A stretch of 25,459 bases of DNA from Mageeibacillus sp. UBA5747 (GCA_002419145.1 DIFN01000044.1:1-25459); one strand, 5' to 3'; numbered from the stretch's first letter, positions 10,885 to 18,361 are shown. Notes: generated by a model from the sequence alone, not told the origin. Program-made: numbers and translations.

Positions 10885-11839
10885 ACTTGCGACCTCCGAA
10901 CGGGACCGGACGAGTTAATTTTTCAATATGCGGTGTCAGCAGGTTCATCAGAAGAATGGCAAAAGAAACGCCTTCAGTCATGGAGCCAAAGAGACGGATC
11001 AAGGCTGTGATGATGCCACAGCCAAGGGCGAAGATGATCTGGCCGTTGCGAGTGACCGGAGCCGTGACATAATCCGTAGCCATGAAGAAGGCACCGATGA
11101 TCAGGCCAGCAGACAAGACATGGTAGAGAGGATCCTGGCCAGCCAGCGCTGTGATGACAGCCACTGTGCCAATGTAAGTCAGGGGGACCCAGAGGTTGAT
11201 GACTTTGCGGACGATCAGGTAGACAGCACCGATCAGGAGGGCCAGGACGGAGACCTCACCGATACAGCCGCCCTTGATGCCAATGAACATGTCCAGATAG
11301 GAGGGCATATCACCCTGGTTCTGCATGATGTACAAAGGAGTGGCAGTGGCAATCAGGTCGAGTCGTCCTGCCTGGTCGGCGACAACAGTTGTTGCGCTGC
11401 GGGCGCGATCTGCCAGAATGGCCCAACGCGTCATGGCAGCAGGGAAGGACAGCATCAGGATGACGCGGGCGGCCAGAGCCGGGTTCATGAAGTTCTGGCC
11501 AATACCGCCGAAAAACTGCTTGACGATGATGATCGCAATGAATGAGCCAACCACAGGGATCCAGAGTGGAATTGTCGGCGGCAGGTTCATAGCCAGTAAA
11601 AGGCCGGTGACCAGAGCGCTCATGTCACCAATCGAATTGTAACGTTTCATGAGGCGGCGGCTCAGGTATTCAAAGAGGACAGCCGTGCCGGTGGTCAAGC
11701 CTGTGACTAAAAGGACACGCCAGCCAAAGATCCAAGTGGACGCCAGGATGGCAGGGAGCAAGGCGATCACGACGTCGAGCATCAGACGCTGCGTGGTGGC
11801 TGAATCTCGGATGTGCGGGGATGAAGATACTTGCAGCAT
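10871..11839 (-). CDS. rnfD: Rnf complex membrane flavin subunit RnfD
   Basis: RnfD is the multi-spanning subunit that resembles NqrB. It carries covalent FMN and is probably part of the ion path. From ATG 11839 the product has 322 residues with multiple membrane helices. The motif ATATPL at 164-169 corresponds to the TxATPL flavin-attachment region, so T165 or T167 is the likely attachment site. An upstream in-frame extension to 11947 lies inside rnfC and does not look like RnfD. The chosen start forms a TAATG overlap with the rnfC stop, as at the rnfG/rnfE junction. Confidence 0.95.
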   Translation of the reverse strand: MLQVSSSPHIRDSATTQRLMLDVVIALLPAILASTWIFGWRVLLVTGLTTGTAVLFEYLSRRLMKRYNSIGDMSALVTGLLLAMNLPPTIPLWIPVVGSFIAIIIVKQFFGGIGQNFMNPALAARVILMLSFPAAMTRWAILADRARSATTVVADQAGRLDLIATATPLYIMQNQGDMPSYLDMFIGIKGGCIGEVSVLALLIGAVYLIVRKVINLWVPLTYIGTVAVITALAGQDPLYHVLSAGLIIGAFFMATDYVTAPVTRNGQIIFALGCGIITALIRLFGSMTEGVSFAILLMNLLTPHIEKLTRPVPFGGRKYVKG

Positions 11840-13182
11840 TAGTTGGTGCCCTCCTTTGCCTGGGCCTGGCGAACATAGCTTTTGCCAGCGCGGATGCTTT
11901 GCACGAGATAGCGTTTGGCCGGGCAGACATAGGTGCAGCAGCCACATTCGATGCAGTCCAGGGCATAGTACTCCTCGAGCTGCTCGACATCCTTATTGCG
12001 GGCTCCGACATCCAGCATGGTGGGCATCAGGTGCATCGGGCAAGCTTCGACACAGCGGCCGCAGCGGATACACTGGGTTTCCTGCGGGATTTCAGCTTCT
12101 TTCTGGTCAAAGACCAGGATCGCGTTGTTGTTCTTGATGATGGACGCGTCGGGACGGTCCAAGGCTACACCCATCATTGAACCACCCATAATGATCTTGC
12201 CGGCCTCGGCGGCGTTGCCACCGGCATGGGCAATGACGTCCGGGATCATAGCCCCGATTGGAACATTGACATTGCACGGCATCTTCAAGCCGCTGCCATC
12301 GAGTGTCAGGCGTTTTCTGACCAGGGGCATGCCGGTTTTTAGATATTTGGCGATGAAACGCACAGTACTGACATTAAGCACGACGGCTCCAACATCGATC
12401 GGAAGTTTGCCGGAGGGGACTTGCCGGCCGGTCAGGCTATAGATCAGCATTTTCTCAGCGCCCTGCGGATACATGGTCTTCAGCAGATGAATCGAGATGT
12501 CTGGTTTGAGGTTTTGCCTGAGCTCGAGCTTGGTCAGCTCATTCTTGAGGACCTCGGCTGCGAGCGGCTTATTGTCCTCAACTCCGACCAGTGCTTTCGA
12601 AATGCCGAGGTACTTCATGACCAGCATGATCCCCTCGATAATCTCATCCGGATGTTCGGCACACTGGCGGAAGTCAGCCGTGATGTAAGGCTCGCATTCA
12701 GCGGCATTGATCACGAGGAACTCTGCTGTCTTACCTTCCGGTACCCTGAGTTTCACGTGAGTCGGGAATCCGGCTCCACCCAGACCGACCAGGCCGGAAT
12801 CGCGCAGGGCTTTGAGGAAACTTTCCGTGTCAGTGACAACTGGTGGGACAACCGATTCGTCGCGGGTGTACTGGCCATCGGATTCGATCAGGACAATCTC
12901 GACGGATCGTCCGGCACTGGATACTTCCTTGCGGATAGCCGTTACCTTGCCGGAGACACTGGAATGGATCGGCACGGCCATCGGACCGGAGGCTGCGCCA
13001 ATCAATTGGCCGACTTTGACCAGGTCACCGACCTTGACGACCGGTGTGCACGGCGGTCCGACGTGCATGCTCATGGGGATGTGGATTTCCTTGAAGTCGT
13101 CCAGCCGGATCGTCGGGTAAAAATGCGTGTTTTTATTACCCTTCGGATGAACGCCTCCGGAAAAATGACCGAACCTTAACAC
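11839..13182 (-). CDS. rnfC: Rnf complex NADH-binding subunit RnfC
   Basis: RnfC is the peripheral subunit where NAD+ is reduced. The 447-residue product begins RFGHFSGGVHPKGNK. It has the glycine-rich GLGGAGFPTHVKL motif of the NADH/FMN fold and AAECEPYITAD after it. It ends with two [4Fe-4S] motifs: C371, C374, C377, C381 and C410, C413, C416, C420. The start is GTG 13182, with a perfect AGGAGG at 13191-13196, eight bases away. No in-frame ATG gives a better fit. It is the first gene of the rnfCDGEAB operon, which has the usual clostridial order. Confidence 0.97.
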   Translation of the reverse strand: MLRFGHFSGGVHPKGNKNTHFYPTIRLDDFKEIHIPMSMHVGPPCTPVVKVGDLVKVGQLIGAASGPMAVPIHSSVSGKVTAIRKEVSSAGRSVEIVLIESDGQYTRDESVVPPVVTDTESFLKALRDSGLVGLGGAGFPTHVKLRVPEGKTAEFLVINAAECEPYITADFRQCAEHPDEIIEGIMLVMKYLGISKALVGVEDNKPLAAEVLKNELTKLELRQNLKPDISIHLLKTMYPQGAEKMLIYSLTGRQVPSGKLPIDVGAVVLNVSTVRFIAKYLKTGMPLVRKRLTLDGSGLKMPCNVNVPIGAMIPDVIAHAGGNAAEAGKIIMGGSMMGVALDRPDASIIKNNNAILVFDQKEAEIPQETQCIRCGRCVEACPMHLMPTMLDVGARNKDVEQLEEYYALDCIECGCCTYVCPAKRYLVQSIRAGKSYVRQAQAKEGTN

Positions 13183-13240
13183 GGTAGATACCTCCTGTGG
13201 TGGTGGTTCATGGCAAAAAGATCCTCAGCTAACAGGACCT

Positions 13241-13262
13241 GAAGTCATTAAAAAGTGACTTC
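13241..13262 (-). promoter_or_regulatory. hairpin in the rnfC leader
   Basis: GAAGTCA at 13241-13247 pairs with TGACTTC at 13256-13262 around an eight-base AT loop. It lies just after the predicted rnf transcription start and about 60 bases before the start codon. No T tract follows in the leftward direction, so it does not look like a terminator. It may be an mRNA-end stem or an operator. Confidence 0.35.
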
Positions 13263-13275
13263 AAAGCCAAAAAAC

Positions 13276-13304
13276 ACTATATCACAGATCCTGTAACAAG
13301 TTGA
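13276..13304 (-). promoter_or_regulatory. candidate rnf operon promoter
   Basis: On the minus strand TATAGT (13281-13276) is preceded by TG in TGn configuration. TCAACT lies 17 bp upstream as a poor -35. The start would be near 13269, leaving a leader of about 85 bases before rnfC. No other promoter in the region is clearly better. Confidence 0.45.
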
Positions 13305-13529
13305 GTGGATTTTTGCGAAATGTATAGAAAATCTTGCTCAATCTGAATAATATGCGCAAAATACCCAATTTTATCGGGATAATTGGCGATAGCGCGAAAT
13401 TGTGCAGGAAGCGAAAGGAAGCCTGCCATGTGAAAATCGTCGAAAACGTTTGCAGAAAGTTGCGTTGGCGTGAGTACCGTAAAATATACCAGTCAAGGAA
13501 TCACAGGTTGCACGTGAACCTGAGTGAAA

Positions 13530-14432
13530 TCAGTGCCACAGCACTTGGATCTCCTTGTCGCCCTTGAGTTTGCGGACATAATTGGCGGCTGCCATGCCAG
13601 CCCTGGCTCCGTCACCGACAGCAACTGCAATTTGCAGCATGCCTCCGGTGCAGTCACCGGCTGCAAAGACGCCAGGCAAATTGGTCTCCTGGTCACGGTT
13701 GTTGACAGTGATGACTTTGCCATCATTGGCCAGCCCCAGCTTCTGGGCCAGGTCGAGGGCTGATGCGGTGCCTTCTGCAACGAATACGCCGTCGACTTCA
13801 AACACCGAACCATCCATCATTTCAATCTGGCGAACTTTGATCTCGTCGCCCGTGACCTTGGCGATTTTACGCAAATCGACTGTGATGGCGTCATCGGAGA
13901 AAGTGGCATCGTAGGGCCGGCCATTGGTCAGCAGTGTGATGTGGCTGGCAAAGGGCTTGAGTTCGCTGGCTTCCTTGAAAGCATAATCACCATTGCCAAT
14001 GACAGCGACCCTTTTCCCCCGGTAGAAAAATCCGTCGCAGGTCGCACAATAACTGACCCCGCGACCTTCGAATTCGAAAAGGCCGGGAACGGTGGCTTTT
14101 TTCCTGGGCATGCCCGTGGCAATGACCAAGGATTTGGCTTCCAGTTCTCTGGTGGTGGTTTGGACGCCATAATTTTCCAGGAACAGAAGTCCGGTTACTT
14201 CTTCGGTCAGGATCTCGACCCCAAGGCGACGTGCCTGAGCTTCGCTATCCGCCATCAGTTTGGCCGCATGAATGGGCTCCGGAAAACCAAGATAATTTTC
14301 GATCAGGTCAGCGGTGGCCAGGGCCCCGGCATCGCGGCCGATCACTAGGACCGACAATCCAGCCCGTACCGCGTAGATAGCAGCAGATAGCCCGGCGGGG
14401 CCTTTGCCAACAACAATCAGATCATACAACAT
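13530..14432 (-). CDS. thioredoxin-reductase-like flavoprotein, atypical NADPH site
   Basis: The 300-residue product has the low-molecular-weight thioredoxin reductase fold. An FAD motif GKGPAG lies at 9-14. The redox CATC motif lies at C129 and C132, and the closing FAD motif VFAAGDCTGG near residue 270. Canonical enzymes carry GGGxxA plus HRRxxxR for NADPH. Here the first is GNGDYA at 146-151, and the second is absent, replaced by LLTNGRPY at 167-174. The same loss marks ferredoxin-dependent flavin thioredoxin reductases of clostridia, so ferredoxin may be the donor; this is inference. The start at 14432 has GGGGAGG a few bases upstream. A longer in-frame version runs through the upstream hairpin and is rejected. 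No thioredoxin gene is adjacent. Confidence 0.85.
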   Translation of the reverse strand: MLYDLIVVGKGPAGLSAAIYAVRAGLSVLVIGRDAGALATADLIENYLGFPEPIHAAKLMADSEAQARRLGVEILTEEVTGLLFLENYGVQTTTRELEAKSLVIATGMPRKKATVPGLFEFEGRGVSYCATCDGFFYRGKRVAVIGNGDYAFKEASELKPFASHITLLTNGRPYDATFSDDAITVDLRKIAKVTGDEIKVRQIEMMDGSVFEVDGVFVAEGTASALDLAQKLGLANDGKVITVNNRDQETNLPGVFAAGDCTGGMLQIAVAVGDGARAGMAAANYVRKLKGDKEIQVLWH

Positions 14433-14445
14433 GGGTAACCTCCCC

Positions 14446-14482
14446 AAATAAACAAAACGCCCCGGCTTTTGACCAACCGGGG
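14446..14482 (-). terminator. terminator between hcp and trxB (leftward)
   Basis: On the minus strand CCCCGG (14482-14477) and CCGGGG (14465-14460) form a six-pair GC stem around an 11-base loop. It is followed by CGTTTTGTTTATTT. It lies about 125 bases after the hcp stop and directly before the trxB ribosome binding site. It could act as a terminator or an attenuator for trxB. Confidence 0.55.
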
Positions 14483-14559
14483 TCGTCTGCGCTCTAATCA
14501 AGTTGTGCCACAAGGGTTTCCTGCTTGTCAATCAGACTTGTTACAGACCGCACAAGGCG

Positions 14560-14592
14560 GGCCGGGCGAAAGGCTCCAACCTCCGCCCGGCC
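14560..14592 (-). terminator. strong hairpin after hcp, no T tract
   Basis: GGCCGGGCG at 14560-14568 pairs perfectly with CGCCCGGCC at 14584-14592. This nine-pair GC-rich stem has a 15-base loop and lies 16 bases past the hcp stop. There is no T run, so it may protect the 3' end or pause polymerase ahead of the T-rich hairpin downstream. Confidence 0.45.
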
Positions 14593-14607
14593 AATGGACG
14601 CAAAGGA

Positions 14608-16197
14608 TCAGGCGCCGAGGATCTGGCCCATATCGTAGTCAACGTTGGAGGTCGGACGAATGCCGAACTGGTCGACGAGGACATTGAGGACATTGGCGGA
14701 AATGAAGGCGGGCAGTGTCGGACCCAGGTAGATGTTCTTGACCCCGAGAGCTAAAAGGGTCAGCAGGACGCAGACGGCTTTCTGCTCGTACCAGGAGAGA
14801 ACCAGAGTCAGCGGCAGGTCATTGACGCTACAGTTGAAGGCTTCGGCCAGGGCGACGGCGACGCGGATCGCGGAGTAGGAGTCATTGCACTGGCCCATGT
14901 CCATGATGCGTGGGAACGGTCCGATGTGGCCAATGTCCATGTCATTGAAGCGGAATTTGCCGCAGGCCAGGGTCAAAACGAGAGTGTCGGAGGGGGTGGC
15001 CTTGACGAAGTCGGTGTAGTAGTTGCGGCCAGGCTTGGCACCGTCGCAGCCACCAACGAGGAAGATGTGCTTTAACGCACCGCTGTTGACAGCATCGATG
15101 ACCTGGGTGGCTGCACCGAGAACCGTGGCATGCCCGAAGCCAGTCAGCAGTTTGGAACCACCATTGATGCCAGTCATGGTCACGGGTTCAGAAAAACCGC
15201 CGAGGGCAAGAGCTTTTTCGATGACCGGGGTGAAATCCTTGTGGCTCTTTCCACCGTCCGGAATATGGACCAGACCGGGGTACTCGACGACAGCGGTGGT
15301 GAACACGCGATCGGCGTAGTCTTCCTTCGGGGGCATCAGGCAGTTGGTGGTAAAGAGGAAGGCGGCAGGGACATTCTTGAATTCCTTCTGCTGGTTCTGC
15401 CAGGCGGTACCGAAATTCCCCTTGAGCTGGCGGTACCTCTTGAGTTCCGGATAGGCATGGGCCGGCAGCATTTCGCCATGGGTGTAGATGTTGACACCCT
15501 TTCCTTCGGTCTGTTCGAGCAACAGCTTGAGGTCGTGCAGGTCATGGCCGGATACAACGATGAAGGGGCCTTTTTCGATGGTCATGGTGACTTCGGTCGG
15601 AACCGGATTGCCGTAGGTGCTGGTATTGGCGTCGTCGAGGACTTCCATGCAGCGGTAGTTGTCCTTGCCGAACTTCATCAGCAGATCGAGCCATTCTTCA
15701 ACGCTGTGGTCGGTACCGACTGCGACCATGCCGTCAAACATGGCCTGGTTGACTTCGGCGTCCATCTTGTCGAGCATCAGGGCATGGTAAGCATAGGCAG
15801 CCATGCCGCGCAGGCCGATGAGCAGCAAGGAACGCAGGGAGACGATGTCTGGGTCACCGGCAAAGAGTTGGTCACCCTGGGAAATGACGCTGGAGATCAC
15901 GACCTTGTTGGCGGCGCGTTTGGCAGCGGCAGCTGCATCCACTTTGGCGACGAGCTTGTTAAGCGAGACGTCATCAAAGCTGACATTGGTGATGGTGGTG
16001 AACAGGCCTTCCATCATCAACTGAGCGTCAGCAGCGGTAATTTCCTGCCCCTGACCTGCGAGGGCGAAATTGATCAACGCAAGGGTCAGGTCATCCTGCA
16101 GATTGGATGTGTCGGCACTTTTGCCGCAGGCACCGGCAACGGTACAGCCTTTGCTGCCGACGGTTTGTTCGCACTGGAAACAGAACATATTGGACAT
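14608..16197 (-). CDS. hcp: hydroxylamine reductase / hybrid-cluster protein
   Basis: Hcp carries a [4Fe-4S] cluster and a hybrid Fe-S-O cluster. It acts in nitrosative or oxidative stress; reported reactions are NO reduction, hydroxylamine reduction and protein S-nitrosylation. The N-terminal ligands C6, C9, C18 and C24 have the C-x2-C-x8-C-x5-C spacing of the anaerobe type, unlike the wider enterobacterial pattern. The 529-residue length argues against the shortened archaeal-type class. Hybrid-cluster regions are intact: GGCDGAKPGRNYYTDF, LACGKFRFN, MGQCNDS, and E471 and K473 in WYEQKAV. The start is ATG 16197 with GGAGG upstream. The ferredoxin-domain gene lies 100 bases upstream on the same strand and is its likely electron partner. 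A 379-codon open frame on the opposite strand is a shadow. Confidence 0.97.
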   Translation of the reverse strand: MSNMFCFQCEQTVGSKGCTVAGACGKSADTSNLQDDLTLALINFALAGQGQEITAADAQLMMEGLFTTITNVSFDDVSLNKLVAKVDAAAAAKRAANKVVISSVISQGDQLFAGDPDIVSLRSLLLIGLRGMAAYAYHALMLDKMDAEVNQAMFDGMVAVGTDHSVEEWLDLLMKFGKDNYRCMEVLDDANTSTYGNPVPTEVTMTIEKGPFIVVSGHDLHDLKLLLEQTEGKGVNIYTHGEMLPAHAYPELKRYRQLKGNFGTAWQNQQKEFKNVPAAFLFTTNCLMPPKEDYADRVFTTAVVEYPGLVHIPDGGKSHKDFTPVIEKALALGGFSEPVTMTGINGGSKLLTGFGHATVLGAATQVIDAVNSGALKHIFLVGGCDGAKPGRNYYTDFVKATPSDTLVLTLACGKFRFNDMDIGHIGPFPRIMDMGQCNDSYSAIRVAVALAEAFNCSVNDLPLTLVLSWYEQKAVCVLLTLLALGVKNIYLGPTLPAFISANVLNVLVDQFGIRPTSNVDYDMGQILGA

Positions 16198-16297
16198 AAA
16201 AGAATCCTCCGATTTTTCTGGCTCGAAGCCATTGCTTGGTTGAGTGGGGGTGAATCAGAATCCATGTGAAAAAGTCAAGTCAAAGGCACAGCCAGAC

Positions 16298-17041
16298 TCA
16301 GTCTTCGAGAATGCGCCCGTCCGTCGTGATGGTCACGACCTGCCAGGGAATCATCTTGCCGCTCTGCTGCAAGGCTTTTTTAGCCGCGAAATCGAGTCCG
16401 CCGCAGCAAGGGACTTCCATCCGGACGATGGTGACACTGCGGATGTCATTCTGACGCAGGATTTCAGTCAGCTTGTCGCTGTAATCAACCGCATCGAGCT
16501 TGGGACAGCCAATGATGGTCACTTTTCCTTTAATAAATTCCTCGTGGAAATTGGCCCGGGAGTAGGCGGCACAGTCAGCGGCGATCAGGAGCTTGGCACC
16601 CTGGTAGAAAGGGGCTTTGACAGGGAGCAGCTTAATCTGGACGGGCCATTGCTTGAGTTCAGAACTGGCGGCATAGGGATCGACCGGAGCCTTGGCAGCA
16701 ACCAGGACCGGGGCAACAGGAGCTTGGGCACGGTCGAAGGTGCGCTGGGCGTTACCAGGACAGCCGCGGAAGGCGGGCTTTGCGGCAACTTCGGCTTTCA
16801 GCTCGAGATCGGCCGGGGAACCTGGAGCGGGAGCTGTGAATTCGTCCGCTTCGCGTTCCTCGACCGTAATCGCGCCAGTCGGGCAGGTCGGCAAGCAGGC
16901 CCCCAGGCCATCGCAGTAGGATTCCTTGATCAGGCGAGCTTTACCGTTGATCAGGGCCAGGGCACCCTCGTGGCAGCCGATGATGCAATTGCCGCAACCG
17001 TTGCACTTTTCTTCATCGACAACAATGATGTTACGTTTCAT
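16298..17041 (-). CDS. 4Fe-4S ferredoxin-domain protein, Hcp partner
   Basis: The 247-residue product begins with a two-cluster ferredoxin domain. The first site is complete (C13, C16, C19, C23). The second reads C43-x2-L46-x2-C49-x3-C53, with Leu in place of the second Cys, so it may be a [3Fe-4S] or atypical centre. I recall the same CDGLG form in related proteins. A Pro/Ala-rich linker (about 70-130) leads to a C-terminal domain with WPVQIKLLPVKAPFY, IAADCAAYS, IIGCPKLD and VPCCGGL. The last has the look of a cysteine-rich redox site. It lies directly upstream of hcp, so it probably delivers electrons to Hcp. The start is ATG 17041 with AAGGATC upstream. It diverges from the Crp/Fnr gene. 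Confidence 0.85.
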   Translation of the reverse strand: MKRNIIVVDEEKCNGCGNCIIGCHEGALALINGKARLIKESYCDGLGACLPTCPTGAITVEEREADEFTAPAPGSPADLELKAEVAAKPAFRGCPGNAQRTFDRAQAPVAPVLVAAKAPVDPYAASSELKQWPVQIKLLPVKAPFYQGAKLLIAADCAAYSRANFHEEFIKGKVTIIGCPKLDAVDYSDKLTEILRQNDIRSVTIVRMEVPCCGGLDFAAKKALQQSGKMIPWQVVTITTDGRILED

Positions 17042-17100
17042 GTGAAGATCCTTTCGTGAGACCGGCCTGATGCTGGAGCCGCCGGCGCAGTGGGTTCAAC

Positions 17101-17128
17101 TTGTTTTCTGGTGTCAGTGTACTATAAT
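17101..17128 (+). promoter_or_regulatory. promoter of the Crp/Fnr-type gene, overlapping a leftward -10
   Basis: TATAAT at 17123-17128 has TTGTTT at 17101-17106 with a 16-bp spacer. The minus strand reads TATAGT over 17126-17121, so the divergent ferredoxin-hcp operon may share this AT core. Its -35 is weak. Confidence 0.55.
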
Positions 17129-17140
17129 GAACACAGGCAA

Positions 17141-17154
17141 GCTGTAGCTACAGC
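17141..17154. promoter_or_regulatory. 14-bp perfect palindrome, candidate operator
   Basis: GCTGTAGCTACAGC is a perfect inverted repeat. It lies just downstream of the predicted start of the Crp/Fnr gene and around the -35 position of the possible leftward promoter. Crp/Fnr dimers bind palindromes, so autoregulation and control of hcp are plausible. The sequence is not a textbook FNR or CRP site. Confidence 0.45.
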
Positions 17155-17173
17155 AACAAGAAGAAGGTGGAAC

Positions 17174-17863
17174 ATGATCGAGAAATGGCTGCCCATATTG
17201 ACCCGCTGCGGGATTTTCGAGGGGCTCCAGGCGTCGGATATTCTCGACATGATGCCCTGTTTCCAGCCATCCATCAAAACATATGCTAAGGATGATATCC
17301 TTTGCCGGATCGGTGATCCCCAGGACACCTTCGGGGTGGTCCTCGAGGGTGAAATCATCGTCCAGAAAGAAGACTATTCCGGTAATCGCCTGATCATGGG
17401 CACCTTCGGCCCTGCCGAATTGTTTGGCGAAGTGGCTGCTTTCGCCAAAATTGGTACTTGGCCCAATGCAGTTGTCGCCAACAGCCGCTGCCAGATCCTT
17501 TTCCTGCCGATCGGCAAATTTACCAAGCCCTGTTGTAAGATCTGCAATGCCCACCAGCTCCTGATCGAAAACATGCTGCGGATTGTTGCCCGCAAAGCCT
17601 TGATCATGAACAACCGGATCTCCTACCTCAAGGTCAAGAGCATGCGCGAGAAACTGGCTGCTTTCCTCTACGAACAGCACCAGATGACCGGTAACCGGAC
17701 CTTCATGATTCCGATGAACCGCGAACAGCTGGCTGATTACCTTAATGTGTCCCGGCCCTCCATGTCCCGTGAACTTGGCCGGATCCGTGACGAAGGCGTG
17801 ATTGATTTCTATCGCTCTTCGTTCACGATCAAGGATATCGAAGCCCTGCGCCGCATGCATTAA
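17174..17863 (+). CDS. Crp/Fnr-family transcriptional regulator, HcpR-like
   Basis: The 229-residue product has an N-terminal cyclic-nucleotide-binding-type sensor domain (about 10-115, with VVLEGEIIVQKED and GPAELFGEVAAF). A dimer helix follows, then a C-terminal winged helix with recognition region NREQLADYLNVSRPSMSRELGRIR at about 182-205 (shown here as its family type). A cluster C120, C121, C124, H127 at the start of the dimer helix could bind a metal or sense redox state. Divergence from the ferredoxin-hcp pair suggests an HcpR-type regulator responding to NO or redox stress. That role is inferred from position. ATG 17174 is chosen over an upstream in-frame start because AAGGTGG directly precedes it and the predicted promoter lies inside the longer version. 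The TM1266-like gene follows after 27 bases. Confidence 0.85.
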   Translation: MIEKWLPILTRCGIFEGLQASDILDMMPCFQPSIKTYAKDDILCRIGDPQDTFGVVLEGEIIVQKEDYSGNRLIMGTFGPAELFGEVAAFAKIGTWPNAVVANSRCQILFLPIGKFTKPCCKICNAHQLLIENMLRIVARKALIMNNRISYLKVKSMREKLAAFLYEQHQMTGNRTFMIPMNREQLADYLNVSRPSMSRELGRIRDEGVIDFYRSSFTIKDIEALRRMH

Positions 17864-17890
17864 AGCGACGCACCGGCAAAGGAGGCACCC

Positions 17891-18139
17891 ATGACTGAAC
17901 ACACCCTTCTGATTATCCGTGTCAACCAGCGTCAGCACAGCGCCGAAAAGCTCCAGAAAGTTTTTTCCCAGTATGGCTGCAGCATCAAAACCCGGCTGGG
18001 CCTGCATGAGGCCGGCGACGTCTGTGCCACAGACGGGCTGATCATCCTCCAGCTCGTCCGTGGAGCCGATGACCTCAACGCTTTCCGTAACGAGCTGAAC
18101 GCCCTGGATGGAGTGACTGCGATCCTGGTTGAAATCTGA
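17891..18139 (+). CDS. TM1266-like ACT-fold protein ('iron-only hydrogenase system regulator')
   Basis: The 82-residue product matches the layout of the TM1266 family: a beta strand LLIIRVNQ, helix HSAEKLQKVFSQYG, then IKTRLGLHE, GLIILQLVRG, and a closing helix and strand ending GVTAILVEI. Members often sit near [FeFe]-hydrogenase maturation genes. Their biochemical role is not settled. It starts at ATG 17891 with AAGGAGG immediately upstream. Its position behind the Crp/Fnr gene suggests co-transcription. No hydrogenase gene lies in this window. The family call is by pattern, so moderately sure. Confidence 0.7.
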   Translation: MTEHTLLIIRVNQRQHSAEKLQKVFSQYGCSIKTRLGLHEAGDVCATDGLIILQLVRGADDLNAFRNELNALDGVTAILVEI

Positions 18140-18148
18140 TCATCTTAG

Positions 18149-18340
18149 CGTCAGGGCTCAGCCATCCTGGAGCAAGGCCGGCGCGTCTGGCGTGAATACC
18201 AGGATCTGGCGCTCGATAGCGACGAATTTATCCAGCCCAGCCGATTGCTTGATGCCGCGGACAGAGTCAGCCGGGGTCAGGTCGGTCTGGCCGATTGTCA
18301 CCTCTGCAGGAACGACAGCAGAAAACCAGCCATTTCATAG
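18149..18340. other. coding-like stretch without start codon, possible pseudogene remnant
   Basis: Between the TM1266-like gene and the aminopeptidase gene one codon register is open on both strands. On + it reads for example LEQGRRVWREYQDLALDSD and ends in TAG at 18340. It lies in the same frame as the upstream gene after its TGA and a further TAG at 18146-18148. On - it reads for example DSVRGIKQSAGLDKFVAIE and ends in TGA at 18158. Neither strand has an ATG, and the minus GTG at 18301 has no good ribosome binding site. It may be a decayed gene or chance. The family is unrecognised. Confidence 0.3.
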
Positions 18341-18361
18341 ATGATTGAAAGGAACCTACCC

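Larger units (their letters stand above)
13183..13529. other. intergenic region before rnfC: promoter, leader hairpin and unexplained AT-rich DNA
   Basis: This stretch of about 350 bases between trxB and rnfC has no convincing gene. On the minus strand it holds a likely rnf promoter near 13276, a leader hairpin at 13241-13262, and a 6-bp stem at 13504-13522 just past the trxB stop. The roughly 200 bases at 13300-13500 are AT-rich compared with the flanking genes and otherwise unassigned. A 77-codon open frame on the + strand across it has no coding character. Confidence 0.5.

Noticed and set aside
13281..13310. Possible Rex operator (TTGTTA on the minus strand) before rnfC
   Set aside because: Only one half-site resembles the Rex consensus; the matching inverted half is missing.
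13334..13567. 77-codon + strand frame in the trxB-rnfC gap
   Set aside because: It has no ribosome binding site, overlaps the end of trxB and reads as non-protein-like sequence.
15130..16269. 379-codon open frame on the + strand opposite hcp
   Set aside because: It is antisense to an unmistakable hcp, has no recognisable domain and no ribosome binding site, and long antisense frames are expected in GC-rich coding DNA.
16244..17059. 271-codon + strand frame opposite the ferredoxin-domain gene
   Set aside because: The minus-strand protein has intact iron-sulfur motifs and a family pattern. The + translation has neither.
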